From Stappia sp. (lineage in GTDB: Bacteria; Pseudomonadota; Alphaproteobacteria; Rhizobiales; Stappiaceae), in assembly GCF_040110915.1 (NCBI RefSeq), contig NZ_CP157793.1, forward strand, positions 62,001-126,000: a DNA stretch of 64,000 nucleotides. Reading direction: 5' to 3'. A model generated the notes under the pieces. That model made no database searches. It was given only the letters and a program-made list of their open reading frames with translations, and had not been told where the DNA came from. Shown here piece by piece: positions 34,807-42,842 of this stretch; the first letter of the stretch is position 1; each line of letters starts with the position of its first letter. Position numbers and translations under genes: made by a program.

Positions 34807-35817
34807 CTAGAAGCGCTCCACGACGATCTTGCCCTTTGCGGCGCCGGTTTCGACACGGCGATGCGCCTCGCGAATGTTGGCGGCATTGATCGGCGAAAGG
34901 ACGTCGGCAATCGTTGTGCACAGGCACCCAGCGTCAATCTCACCGGCCACCCATGACAAGAGTTTGTACCGCTCGATCATGTCCGACGTCTGGTGGGTGG
35001 ACGTGGCGAACATGAACTCCCAATGGACGCTTGCCGCCTTCGTCTTCATTCCGGCCATCGGCATCGGCTGGTCGGTGTCTTCGATCGAGACGATGGCGCC
35101 CCGCGGCTTGATGAGTTCGACGGCAGCGTTCCAGTGACGGATGTCCTTGAAGATCGCGACATGGTCGACAAACCCGAACCCGGCAGCGTAAACCTGCGGG
35201 GGGAAGCGGCTCGCGGTGGTTGACGACATGATCGGCGCCGAGATCCGTGACCCAGGCGGCCGTCTCGGGGCGCGACGCCGCGACGACGACGGTGAGGCCG
35301 GCGTGTTTGGCCAACTGAATTCCGATGGAGCCGACACCGCCGGCGCCTGCGATGATCAGGATCGATCTGCCCTTGTCGGCGCCGTCGCGATCGATCTTCA
35401 GCCGGTCGAAGCACGCGTCATACGCAGTAATCGTCGTCAGCGGCAATGCCGCCGCTTCCGCGAAGTCGAGCGATCCCGGCTTCCGGCCGACGATGCGTTC
35501 GTCGACCGGATGGAATTCCTGGTTCGTGCCCGGTCGCGTGATGTCGCCGGCGTAGTAGACCTCGTCGCCGACCTTGAAGAGCGTCGCATCCGGGCCGACC
35601 GCCTCGACGACGCCGGCCGCGTCATAGCCGATGACGCGCGGCTCGTGTTCGACCTTGTCCTTGGGCGAGCGGACCTTGACGTCGACCGGATTGATGGCGA
35701 CGGCCTTGACCGCGACGAGGAGGTCGCGGCCTTGAGGTCTCGGTTTTCCGGATCGAGATCGAGGAAAGCATTCGGATTGGAGACGGGCAGATAGCGGGTC
35801 AGGCCAACGGCTCTCAT
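34807..35817 (-). pseudogene. Zinc-type alcohol dehydrogenase / NADPH:quinone reductase-like gene with two frameshifts
   Basis: Three reading frames must be joined to give one medium-chain reductase of about 336 residues. The N-terminus ([18 protein letters not shown]) is in one frame. A shift at about 35745-35755 leads to [35 protein letters not shown] and the cofactor loop [21 protein letters not shown] second shift, in a run of six G at 35198-35203, leads to [20 protein letters not shown] and the C-terminal GAAKGKIVVERF. A start ribosome-binding site (GGAG) is still present. The gene heads no operon and lies after the cupin gene. It could be a real pseudogene or could reflect sequencing errors in homopolymers. 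Confidence 0.85.
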
Positions 35818-35847
35818 CGGAATACTCCACTTGCGATTGTGCGCGGA

Positions 35848-36192
35848 TCAGTGGGCGAACTCGACCGTGACAAAAGTGAGCTGGGTTGTGCCGATATTGG
35901 TGAGATCGTGGACGAACGCTGTATCGGGCGAGAGGTCGGGAAAGCATTTCGTCTCGCCTGCCTTGTAGTCGTGTTCGACGATCCGGCCGTCGCCATAACG
36001 TGCAAGGCCTTTGCCATCAGTCAGCACGGTCCAGAGATACGGACGGTCGTGCCGGTGCGCCGGGATCGTCTCGCCTGGTCGCAGGATCAGGTGCCAGACG
36101 CGCATGCCGGCCTCGGCCAGCACCACCCTTGTGCCGATGCGGTCGTTGTCGCGGCCCGCGGCGATTTCGCCGGCGTCAAGCGGCGCGCTCAT
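35848..36192 (-). CDS. Cupin-domain protein
   Basis: This 114-residue single-domain cupin has the barrel motifs [20 protein letters not shown] (Gly-x5-His-x-His type metal site) and [19 protein letters not shown] (second motif, His-Asp-Leu). The His residues suggest it can bind a metal, though the glutamate of the classical motif is not clear. Its start overlaps the ene-reductase stop by 4 bases, so the two are translated together. It may be a small dioxygenase/isomerase or a sensor for the product of the cassette. The activity is unknown. Confidence 0.8.
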   Translation of the reverse strand: MSAPLDAGEIAAGRDNDRIGTRVVLAEAGMRVWHLILRPGETIPAHRHDRPYLWTVLTDGKGLARYGDGRIVEHDYKAGETKCFPDLSPDTAFVHDLTNIGTTQLTFVTVEFAH

Positions 36193-37295
36193 GTTGCCTG
36201 CTCCAGCGCCGGATAGGTGGTGTAGCCGTCCTCCGTGCCGCCGAACAACGTTTCCGGATCGAAGCTCGCAAGCGGCAGATTCTCGCGGAAGCGGCGGGGC
36301 AGGTCCGGGTTGGCGATGAACGGGCGTGCAAAGCAGACGAGATCGGCGTAGCCGTCGGCGATGATCTTCTCGCCACGTTCCTTGGTGTATTTGCCGGCGA
36401 CGACGATCTTGCCGGAGAAGGCGTTGCGCAGCTCCCGGCGAAAGCTCTCCGGCGTCACCGGCGCGTCGTCCCAGTCGGCTTCGGCCAGGTGAATGTAGGC
36501 GAGACCCATGCGATCGAGTTCGCGGGCCAGGGCGAGGATCGTGGCGGGCGCTTCGTCGTCGTTCATGTTGCGCTGGGTGATGAAGGGCGAGAAGCGGATG
36601 CCGGTGCGCTGTGCGCCGATCTGGCCGGCCACCGCCTCGGCCACCTCGACGGCGAAGCGGATGCGGTTATTGCGGTTGCCGCCATATCGGTCGGCGCGAT
36701 GGTTCGATGAACGCCGCAGGAACGCATCGATCAGGTAGCCGTTGGCGCCGTGGATTTCCGCGCCGTCGAAGCCGGCTGATTTCGCATTGCCGGCGGCCTT
36801 GCCAAACTGATCGACCACGCCGGATATCTCGGACGTCATCAGGGCGCGCGGCACGGGACAGGGGACCATCCCGCCCTGACCGGTCGCCGGATCGACAACC
36901 CACACGCTGGCGTCGGGCGCCAGCGCCGACGGCGCGACAGGCAGACCGTCGACATGAAAGCTCGGATGACTCATCCGGCCGACATGCCAGAGTTGCGAGA
37001 CGATGCGGCCGCCTGCCGCGTGGACCGCGTCGGTGACCTTCTTCCAGCCCTCGACCTGCTCTGGCGCGTGGATGCCGGGTGTGAAGGAATAACCCTGGCC
37101 TTGCTGCGAAACCTGGGTGGCCTCGGTGACGATCATCGCCGCCGATGCGCGCTGCGCGTAGTAGGTCGCCATCATGGCAGTGGGCACGTTGCCGGGCTGG
37201 GCCGAGCGCGAGCGTGTCATCGGCGCCATGGCAATGCGATGCGGCAGCGCGATATCGCCGAGCGAGAGAGGGGTGAACAGCGGACTATCGGACAT
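36189..37295 (-). CDS. Old-yellow-enzyme ene-reductase (NemA-like alkene reductase)
   Basis: This 368-residue FMN enzyme reduces activated C=C bonds or nitro compounds using NAD(P)H. The TIM-barrel begins PLSLGDIALPHRIAMAPMTR. The substrate-binding His/Asn pair is seen in FDGAEIHGANGYLIDAFLRR, and the FMN-phosphate part in YADLVCFARPFIANPDLPRR. The arrangement RSSNHRADRYGGNRNNRIRF is typical of the NemA/OPR branch. The start at 37295 follows GGAGAG. An SDR gene lies upstream and the cupin downstream on the same strand, forming a redox operon with a LysR regulator divergent from it. Confidence 0.93.
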   Translation of the reverse strand: MSDSPLFTPLSLGDIALPHRIAMAPMTRSRSAQPGNVPTAMMATYYAQRASAAMIVTEATQVSQQGQGYSFTPGIHAPEQVEGWKKVTDAVHAAGGRIVSQLWHVGRMSHPSFHVDGLPVAPSALAPDASVWVVDPATGQGGMVPCPVPRALMTSEISGVVDQFGKAAGNAKSAGFDGAEIHGANGYLIDAFLRRSSNHRADRYGGNRNNRIRFAVEVAEAVAGQIGAQRTGIRFSPFITQRNMNDDEAPATILALARELDRMGLAYIHLAEADWDDAPVTPESFRRELRNAFSGKIVVAGKYTKERGEKIIADGYADLVCFARPFIANPDLPRRFRENLPLASFDPETLFGGTEDGYTTYPALEQAT

Positions 37296-37317
37296 TGTCG
37301 TTCTCTCCGTACCGGAA

Positions 37318-37989
37318 TCAGGTGATGAGCGCGCCACCCTCGACGTCGATGACGCTGCCGGTGACGAAGGGGTTGTCGATGGCGAAAAGATAAGCGGCGG
37401 CAAGATCTTGCGGCTGGCCATGGGCGCCGGCCGGCAGGGTTGCGGCGGCGCGCGCGAGCATGGCCTTGCGTGCGTCATCGGCCATGCCGGCATAGGCTTC
37501 GGTGTCGGTCAGGCCCGGGCTTATGACGTTGACCCGGATCGGCGAAAGCTCGCGCGCCAGGACTTTCGCCACGGCTTCCAGCGCCGCGTTCATGGCGGTC
37601 TTCACATAGGCTCCGGGAACCGCGCGGCGGGCCAGAAAGCCCGAGGTCAAGGTGATCGTTCCACCCTTGCGGACATGCGGAGCGGCCGCCCGAACGGCGG
37701 CGATCGCGCCCCAGAACTTGACGTCGAAGGCAGCCCGTGCCGCCTCGAGCGAAACATCGGTCACCTTGCCGCCCGGCGCTTGAGACCCGGCGGTTACAAT
37801 CACATGGTCGATTGTGCCGAACCGTTCGAACCAGGCCTCGACGATGGCGTCATCGGCGATGTCGAGCCCGGTCTTGCGGCTGGCGATCTCGACGCGGCCG
37901 GGCCGCTGCGACAACGCATCGGCGACCGCCTTGCCGATGCCGCTCGTGCCGCCAATGACCACGGAAACGGTTTGATCGGTAAAGCGCAT
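37318..37989 (-). CDS. Short-chain dehydrogenase/reductase with atypical active site
   Basis: This 223-residue SDR has the cofactor motif VVIGGTSGIGKAVADAL, a shortened central region (VIVTAGSQAPGGKV in place of the usual Asn-Asn-Ala-Gly), and the C-terminal PIRVNVISPGLTDTEAY. The catalytic Ser is in LTSGFLARR, but the usual Tyr-x-x-x-Lys is replaced by Tyr-x-Lys in VPGAYVKTAMNAAL. It may still work with altered geometry or use a different residue. The start at 37989 has GAGGAGG about 6 bases upstream, and the ene-reductase follows in the same operon. The substrate is unknown. Confidence 0.86.
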   Translation of the reverse strand: MRFTDQTVSVVIGGTSGIGKAVADALSQRPGRVEIASRKTGLDIADDAIVEAWFERFGTIDHVIVTAGSQAPGGKVTDVSLEAARAAFDVKFWGAIAAVRAAAPHVRKGGTITLTSGFLARRAVPGAYVKTAMNAALEAVAKVLARELSPIRVNVISPGLTDTEAYAGMADDARKAMLARAAATLPAGAHGQPQDLAAAYLFAIDNPFVTGSVIDVEGGALIT

Positions 37990-38172
37990 CGACGTCCTCC
38001 TCGGGAACGGTTTCGCGAAATGACGGCTTCGAGCAGCGGATCTCCGGAGGCGCGGAAGATCGCCCGCCGCGGGGGGGGGTGCCAGAGAGGTCCGTCGTCG
38101 AATTCCGGACGCCCGGCCGATCGGGCCTGGCGCGAAACCCGCCGTGCCCCTCCGGTCGAAGACCCGAATGGC

Positions 38173-38190
38173 CGAGGCGCATGCGCCTCG
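38173..38190. promoter_or_regulatory. Perfect 18-bp palindrome in the SDR-LysR intergenic region
   Basis: CGAGGCGCATGCGCCTCG is fully self-complementary. It lies in the divergent promoter region between the SDR and LysR genes, about 80 bases before the LysR start. It could be an operator, or on the minus strand a leader hairpin. Confidence 0.5.
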
Positions 38191-38252
38191 TTTCAGCGCT
38201 GGAGATACACCTTGCGGCATGTCTTGATAATTTGCTATGAAACGAAATTGGT

Positions 38253-38269
38253 ATTCGGAAACTACGAAT
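38253..38269. promoter_or_regulatory. Candidate LysR operator (T-N11-A inverted repeat)
   Basis: ATTCG-GAAACTA-CGAAT is a perfect 5-bp inverted repeat that contains the T-N11-A core of LysR-type binding sites. It ends one base before the LysR ATG, a position suited to autorepression. It also takes the place where a ribosome-binding site would be, so the LysR message may be leaderless or poorly translated. Confidence 0.55.
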
Positions 38270-38270
38270 A

Positions 38271-39194
38271 ATGCTCCTCGACAACCTCAACCTGTTCCTG
38301 CGCATCGTCGAGAAGGGAGGGCTGGCCGCTGCCGGACGGGAGGTCGGTTTGTCGCCGGCTTCGGTGTCGGAACGTCTGGCCGCCCTCGAGAAGTACTACG
38401 GCGTCACGCTTCTCACGCGCACGACGCGGGCAATAAGTCTGACCGACGAGGGTCGATTGCTGGTCGAAGGGGCGCGTCGCCTGTTGGCCGAGGCCGAGGA
38501 ACTTGAAAGCCGTGTCCGGCTGGGCTCGGAGACGATTGCGGGCCACATACGCTTGAGCGCGCCGGAAGACCTGGGCCGCCGCTGCATTCTGCCGATCGTC
38601 GATGCCTTTCTGGCCGAGCATCCCGCTGTCACGATCGACCTCAATCTGACGGACGGCTATGTCGATCTGGTCGGACAGGGCATGGATTTCGCCGTTAGAC
38701 ACGGGCTCCTGGCCGACAGCACCCTGCGGGCGAAATCGCTGGGCGAGAACAGGCGTATCGTCTGTGCCGCGCCTTCGTATCTGGCGGCCGCCGGCACTCC
38801 GGCGCATCCCGACGACCTGTCGCGGCACGACTGTATCGTCATGCGCTTCGGGCAGAACATCGATCGCGATTGGACATTCCTCGTGGGTGGAAAGCCGCAC
38901 AGGGTGCGGGTCCGGGGCCGACGCGTCGCCAATGACGGCGGCTTGGTGCGCCAATGGTGCAAAGACGGTCTTGGCATCGCGCTGAAGTCGATTCGCGACG
39001 TCGAGCAGGATCTCGCCTCCGGCGCGCTGGTCGAGCTTCTCGGCACCTATTCCGCGGGCACCACGGCGCTCCAGATCGTCTATCCGCACAGCGCCGTCCA
39101 GCCCCGGCGCGTCAGACTTCTGATCGAAACAATCGCCGCCGCTTTCAGTGCGCCGGCCATGAAGCCGCATCGCGTGGAGGAACTCCATACGTGA
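38271..39194 (+). CDS. LysR-family transcriptional regulator
   Basis: This 307-residue regulator has an N-terminal winged helix (about residues 1-60: LFLRIVEKGGLAAAGREVGL, SPASVSERLAALEKYYGVTL, LLTRTTRAISLTDEG) and a periplasmic-binding-protein-like effector domain (about 90-295) with GHIRLSAPEDLGRRCILPIV and DFAVRHGLLADSTLRAKSL. It resembles the CrgA-like LysR group that often controls adjacent redox genes. The gene is divergent from the SDR-ene-reductase-cupin operon, which it most likely regulates in response to an electrophile or quinone-like compound. No ribosome-binding site is visible. Confidence 0.92.
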   Translation: MLLDNLNLFLRIVEKGGLAAAGREVGLSPASVSERLAALEKYYGVTLLTRTTRAISLTDEGRLLVEGARRLLAEAEELESRVRLGSETIAGHIRLSAPEDLGRRCILPIVDAFLAEHPAVTIDLNLTDGYVDLVGQGMDFAVRHGLLADSTLRAKSLGENRRIVCAAPSYLAAAGTPAHPDDLSRHDCIVMRFGQNIDRDWTFLVGGKPHRVRVRGRRVANDGGLVRQWCKDGLGIALKSIRDVEQDLASGALVELLGTYSAGTTALQIVYPHSAVQPRRVRLLIETIAAAFSAPAMKPHRVEELHT

Positions 39195-39601
39195 GGGACC
39201 TGCGTATCGTCGCGCCAGCCGCATTCCGGCCTTTCGATCTTGTAGAAATTTCAAGGAATGCGACGACGAAGCGGCGAACCTCCGGCGAGCTGCAAAAGGA
39301 GGACCTTGGAGGGCTGCCGCGTCCACATCGCTCTCACGGTCGCCCGGTGCCGTGCGCCACGTCTTCCATTTCGGCAGTTCGCTTCCCTCACGCCTGCAAG
39401 GGCGCGGCCTGACCGGCCGACGCACGGTCGTGCGTTTGGCAGGTGCGCAAAACCTGCTTCGAGGGTCGCCACTTTTCCCCTGACACGCTTCCCCGCTGAA
39501 GGCTCACGCGTCCGGGCGCTGCCGCCCGGTGCCGGCAAGGCTTGTCTGTCGTGCCGTCTGCGCCTACTCCGAGGAGCAGGATCCAACGGGGAGGAGCGGG
39601 C
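39195..39601. other. Intergenic region with two hairpins
   Basis: I see no convincing gene in these 407 bases. An open frame at 39258-39608 codes an Arg/Pro-rich product without family features and was discounted. Two inverted repeats lie close together: ACGCACG-GT-CGTGCGT (39420-39435) and GCAGGT-GCGCAAA-ACCTGC (39439-39457). They could end transcription from the LysR gene or shape the leader of the peptidase gene, but neither has a clear T-run. Confidence 0.45.
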
Positions 39602-40996
39602 ATGGTGACACGGGAGCAGGCAATCGCGCGGGCGGAGAGCTATTTCGACGCGGGCGATTTCAAGCGCGATCTGGCGCGGCTCGTTGCCTTCGAGACCGAG
39701 AGCCAGACGCCCGATCAGCGCGCTGAACTCGGTCGCTATCTGGACGAGGCGGCGCGCCCGTTGCTGGAGGGGCTCGGCTTTTCCTGCGAGGTCTGGGACA
39801 ATCCCGATCCGCGCGGCGGGCCGCTGCTCTTCGGCGAACGGATCGAGGATCCGGCCTTCGAGACCGTGCTCACCTACGGCCATGGCGACGTCATCCGCGC
39901 CCAGACCGACCAGTGGCGCGACGGGTTGCATCCCTTTCGTCTGGTGGAGGAGGACGGCCGGCTTTACGGGCGCGGCACGGCCGACAACAAGGGCCAGCAT
40001 CTGATCAACCTTCAGGCGCTCGCCGCCGTTCTGGCGGAGCGCGGATCGCTCGGCTTCAACGTCAAGGTCCTGCTGGAAATGTCGGAGGAAACCGGCTCGC
40101 CGGGGCTTGCCGCCCTGTGCCGGAGCAAGCGCGACCGGCTCGCCGCCGACGTGCTGATCGCCTCCGACGGGCCGCGCCTGCAGCCCGACACGCCGACGCT
40201 CTTCATGGGCGCGCGCGGCGGGGTGAACTTCGACCTGATCGTGGAGAAGCGCGCGGGCGCGCATCACTCCGGCAACTGGGGCGGGCTGCTGGCCGATCCG
40301 GCGACGATCCTCGCCCATGCGCTGGCCTCCATCGTCGACGCGCGCGGGGCGATCCTGGTGCCGGAATGGCGGCCGGCGAGCCTCACCGACGAGATCCGCG
40401 CGGCGCTGAAGGATCTTCCCGTGGTGCTCGATGGGGCGCCTGAAATCGATCCGGACTGGGGCGAGCCGGGACTGACGCCGGCCGAGCGCGTGTTCGGCTG
40501 GAATTCCTTTGCCGTGCTCGCCATGACGAGCGGCGTGCCGGACGCGCCGGTCAACGCGATTTCCGGCACCGCACGCGCCCACTGCCAGCTGCGCTATGTG
40601 GTCGGCACGGACCCGGACGACATCCTGCCCGCCCTGCGCCGCCATCTCGACGCGCGGGGCTTCGCGGGCGTGGAGATCCGACCGGCGGACCGCGCGTTCT
40701 TCCGCGCCACCCGCCTCGACCCGGATCATCCCTGGGTGCGCTTCGTGGCGGGTTCGGTGGCGGATACCGCCGGCAGGCGGCCGCATGTGCTGCCCAATCT
40801 CGGCGGCTCGCTGCCCAACGACACCTTCGCCGAGGTGCTGGGCCTGCCGACCGTCTGGGTGCCGCATTCCTATCGCGGCTGCTCGCAACACGCGCCGAAC
40901 GAGCATGTGGTCGCCGCGACCTGCCGCGATGCCTTGCGGCTGATGACGGGCCTTTGGTGGGACGTCGGCGCGCGCTCCGCGACAGCGGCGTCGTAA
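39602..40996 (+). CDS. M20-family metallopeptidase (ArgE/DapE-like)
   Basis: This 464-residue cytosolic hydrolase belongs to the M20 group, which cleaves N-acyl amino acids or dipeptides. Metal ligands are seen in TYGHGDVI, GRGTADNKGQHLINLQAL and EMSEETGSPG, and a final His in PHSYRGCSQHAPNEHV. A dimerization domain sits between about residues 200 and 330. The start at 39602 has GGGAGGAG 6 bases upstream; an in-frame start at 39542 has none. It stands alone between the LysR regulator and the unknown lipoprotein. Annotated relatives are usually named M20 family peptidase; the substrate is unknown. Confidence 0.9.
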   Translation: MVTREQAIARAESYFDAGDFKRDLARLVAFETESQTPDQRAELGRYLDEAARPLLEGLGFSCEVWDNPDPRGGPLLFGERIEDPAFETVLTYGHGDVIRAQTDQWRDGLHPFRLVEEDGRLYGRGTADNKGQHLINLQALAAVLAERGSLGFNVKVLLEMSEETGSPGLAALCRSKRDRLAADVLIASDGPRLQPDTPTLFMGARGGVNFDLIVEKRAGAHHSGNWGGLLADPATILAHALASIVDARGAILVPEWRPASLTDEIRAALKDLPVVLDGAPEIDPDWGEPGLTPAERVFGWNSFAVLAMTSGVPDAPVNAISGTARAHCQLRYVVGTDPDDILPALRRHLDARGFAGVEIRPADRAFFRATRLDPDHPWVRFVAGSVADTAGRRPHVLPNLGGSLPNDTFAEVLGLPTVWVPHSYRGCSQHAPNEHVVAATCRDALRLMTGLWWDVGARSATAAS

Positions 40997-41090
40997 CGGC
41001 GGCTTAAGGCAAAGCCGGACCCGCGCTCGACGCCGCGCGCGAGACGCCGTAAAAGCGAGACGTTTCCGGGTTTCGCGTTTTGCGGGTGGT

Positions 41091-42365
41091 GTGGTGGTGC
41101 GTCTTTCCTGTCGGTTTCGAGGGCTGCGTCGTCTGGCGCTGGCCGTCGCCCTTCCGGCGCTCGGCCTTGCCGCGTGCGTTTCGGAGAATCCGGCCTATCC
41201 CGCCTATTATCGCTATGCGGTGGATGTGAAGGTCGACGGCAAGCCGGTCACCATCGAGCGGGTGATCAAATGCACTGGAGAGTTCGTGACCGGCTCGACC
41301 GTCGCGCCAAGTGCGACTTTCAGCAGAACATACATCAGTCCGCCGGTCATCGGCGCGAAGGTGCCGGGCAGCACAGCGGCTGTCTATGTCCCTGTGATAT
41401 CCGCCTGTTTCTGGGCTGCGCTGGATGATGAGGGGCGCACCTGGGAGGGCAAGACGGTCGATGCCTGGGAAGCGGCGACGCCCTTCACCGAGGCTCACCG
41501 CACGCTCAAGCCCGGCTCCAGGCTGCCGATCCTGTGGGTGGAGGATGCCGAGCGTTTCGCCAACATCGAGTATCACATCAGCGAACGCGCCCTGTCGGGC
41601 GAGAACGGACGGATAGAGTTCGTCCGTGCTCATCCGCCGGAAAAGGTGGACGAGGCGGCGTTCGAGGCCTCGGAGCGCCGGGCGCGCCTCGAAAGCCCGG
41701 ATCTCACGCCGTTTTTCTTTCCCGAAGACGGCAAGGCTATCGAGAGTACGAAGATCTACCGCGATCGCTTTGGCCCATGGGAGGGGCGCCATGAGGGGCC
41801 GGGTATCAGACCTGTTTGTTATGCGGCTTGGGTTATTTCACGCGACGAATGGCAGAAGGTACCGGGGGTCGAACAGTGGGTTGCGTCCCTTAGGCCGGAG
41901 GAAGATACGGCCTATCGACTGTCGTTCGATCTTGCCGAGACCTTTGACGAGATCTTGCCGGCCGTTCATGGACGCAGCGGACAGAGCCTTGTTCCGATCG
42001 GTTATGTCTCTGACCGGGACCGGGAAGACGTCGGACGGTTCGCGTTTTTCGACACCGTCCACCCGGTCGTCCACACCCCCGAGGGGCTCTATGTCGATCT
42101 GAAGCGCTCCGGCCTGGCGGAGTGTAATTATGGCGCTCTTCATCCGGAAAGCCGCCATGTAGTCTGGGTCAAGGCCAATAGTCTTCGGGGCGTTGCCCCG
42201 AACGATGCCTCTATCGTGCGCCTTGATGGAGCACGTCTGTGGGCCGCGCTGCGGTGGCCATATTCGTACTACGTCGCCGATCTCGACTCATTTGTTCTCT
42301 TTAGCTCGATTTCCCCGGGCGGAAGCACAAGCGGCGAGCCTGTTGAACAGGGATGGAAAGAATGA
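41091..42365 (+). CDS. Putative lipoprotein of unknown function
   Basis: This 424-residue protein has a signal sequence ending in a lipobox (LALAVALPALGLAACVSE), with Cys29 as the likely lipidated residue. The mature protein has no recognised domain. It shows scattered aromatic-rich segments (YPAYYRYAVDVKVDGKPVTI, and near the end YSYYVADLDSFVLFSS). The start is one of three successive GTG codons at 41091-41097, and none has a good ribosome-binding site. The composition in its second half is less GC-rich than the neighbours, so it could be foreign or fast-evolving. It is a single gene with no obvious operon partner. Confidence 0.68.
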   Translation: MVVRLSCRFRGLRRLALAVALPALGLAACVSENPAYPAYYRYAVDVKVDGKPVTIERVIKCTGEFVTGSTVAPSATFSRTYISPPVIGAKVPGSTAAVYVPVISACFWAALDDEGRTWEGKTVDAWEAATPFTEAHRTLKPGSRLPILWVEDAERFANIEYHISERALSGENGRIEFVRAHPPEKVDEAAFEASERRARLESPDLTPFFFPEDGKAIESTKIYRDRFGPWEGRHEGPGIRPVCYAAWVISRDEWQKVPGVEQWVASLRPEEDTAYRLSFDLAETFDEILPAVHGRSGQSLVPIGYVSDRDREDVGRFAFFDTVHPVVHTPEGLYVDLKRSGLAECNYGALHPESRHVVWVKANSLRGVAPNDASIVRLDGARLWAALRWPYSYYVADLDSFVLFSSISPGGSTSGEPVEQGWKE

Positions 42366-42527
42366 CGATGTCCCGGGACATCGCATCCTGCCGAGAGACA
42401 GGCGCGGAGCGGGACGGTGTTCCGCCGTTCGCGGCGTCACGTCCCCGTGACGGATGCCAGAATGTCGCAGGCCGAAACCGTCTCGCATCGGCCGGCGTAA
42501 ACCGGGCATCCAATACGGGAGGAAACG

Positions 42528-42785
42528 ATGCTCGATCTCGACCGGACGCTCGACCCGCAGACCCTGTCGCGCATGATGACCCTGCAGGCCGCCTATCTGC
42601 GCGAGGCCGGATTGCTCCGCGAGGCGGAAGCGCTCTGCGCCCGCGCCGAGGTGTTCGACGGCTTCGCCGCGACCATGCGGGCCCTGCGCAGTGCGCCGAT
42701 CCGCGACGAGGCGGCGGCCATTCCCATGGCATCGGCCACGGTCGTGCGTCTGGCGGATCGTCGCGCCGAAGCCGATCCGCGCTGA
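42528..42785 (+). CDS. Small hypothetical protein
   Basis: This 85-residue protein of unknown function has an excellent ribosome-binding site, GGGAGGAAACG, directly before the ATG. That is the main reason to accept it. It is mostly helical and Ala/Arg/Glu-rich: SRMMTLQAAYLREAGLLREA is followed by ALCARAEVFDGFAATMRAL. The pattern suggests one or two amphipathic helices. There is no signal peptide or membrane segment. It precedes the ICMT-like gene by 57 bases and may share its transcript. Confidence 0.65.
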   Translation: MLDLDRTLDPQTLSRMMTLQAAYLREAGLLREAEALCARAEVFDGFAATMRALRSAPIRDEAAAIPMASATVVRLADRRAEADPR

Positions 42786-42842
42786 GCGGCGCACCGATCC
42801 GCATATGTTGATCCGCATCTGATGCAGCCGGGGGGCGGCACC

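Noticed and set aside
39258..39608. Open frame of 116 codons between the LysR and M20 genes
   Set aside because: The product is rich in Arg, Pro and Ala without motif, no ribosome-binding site precedes it, and it overlaps the likely leader of the peptidase gene.
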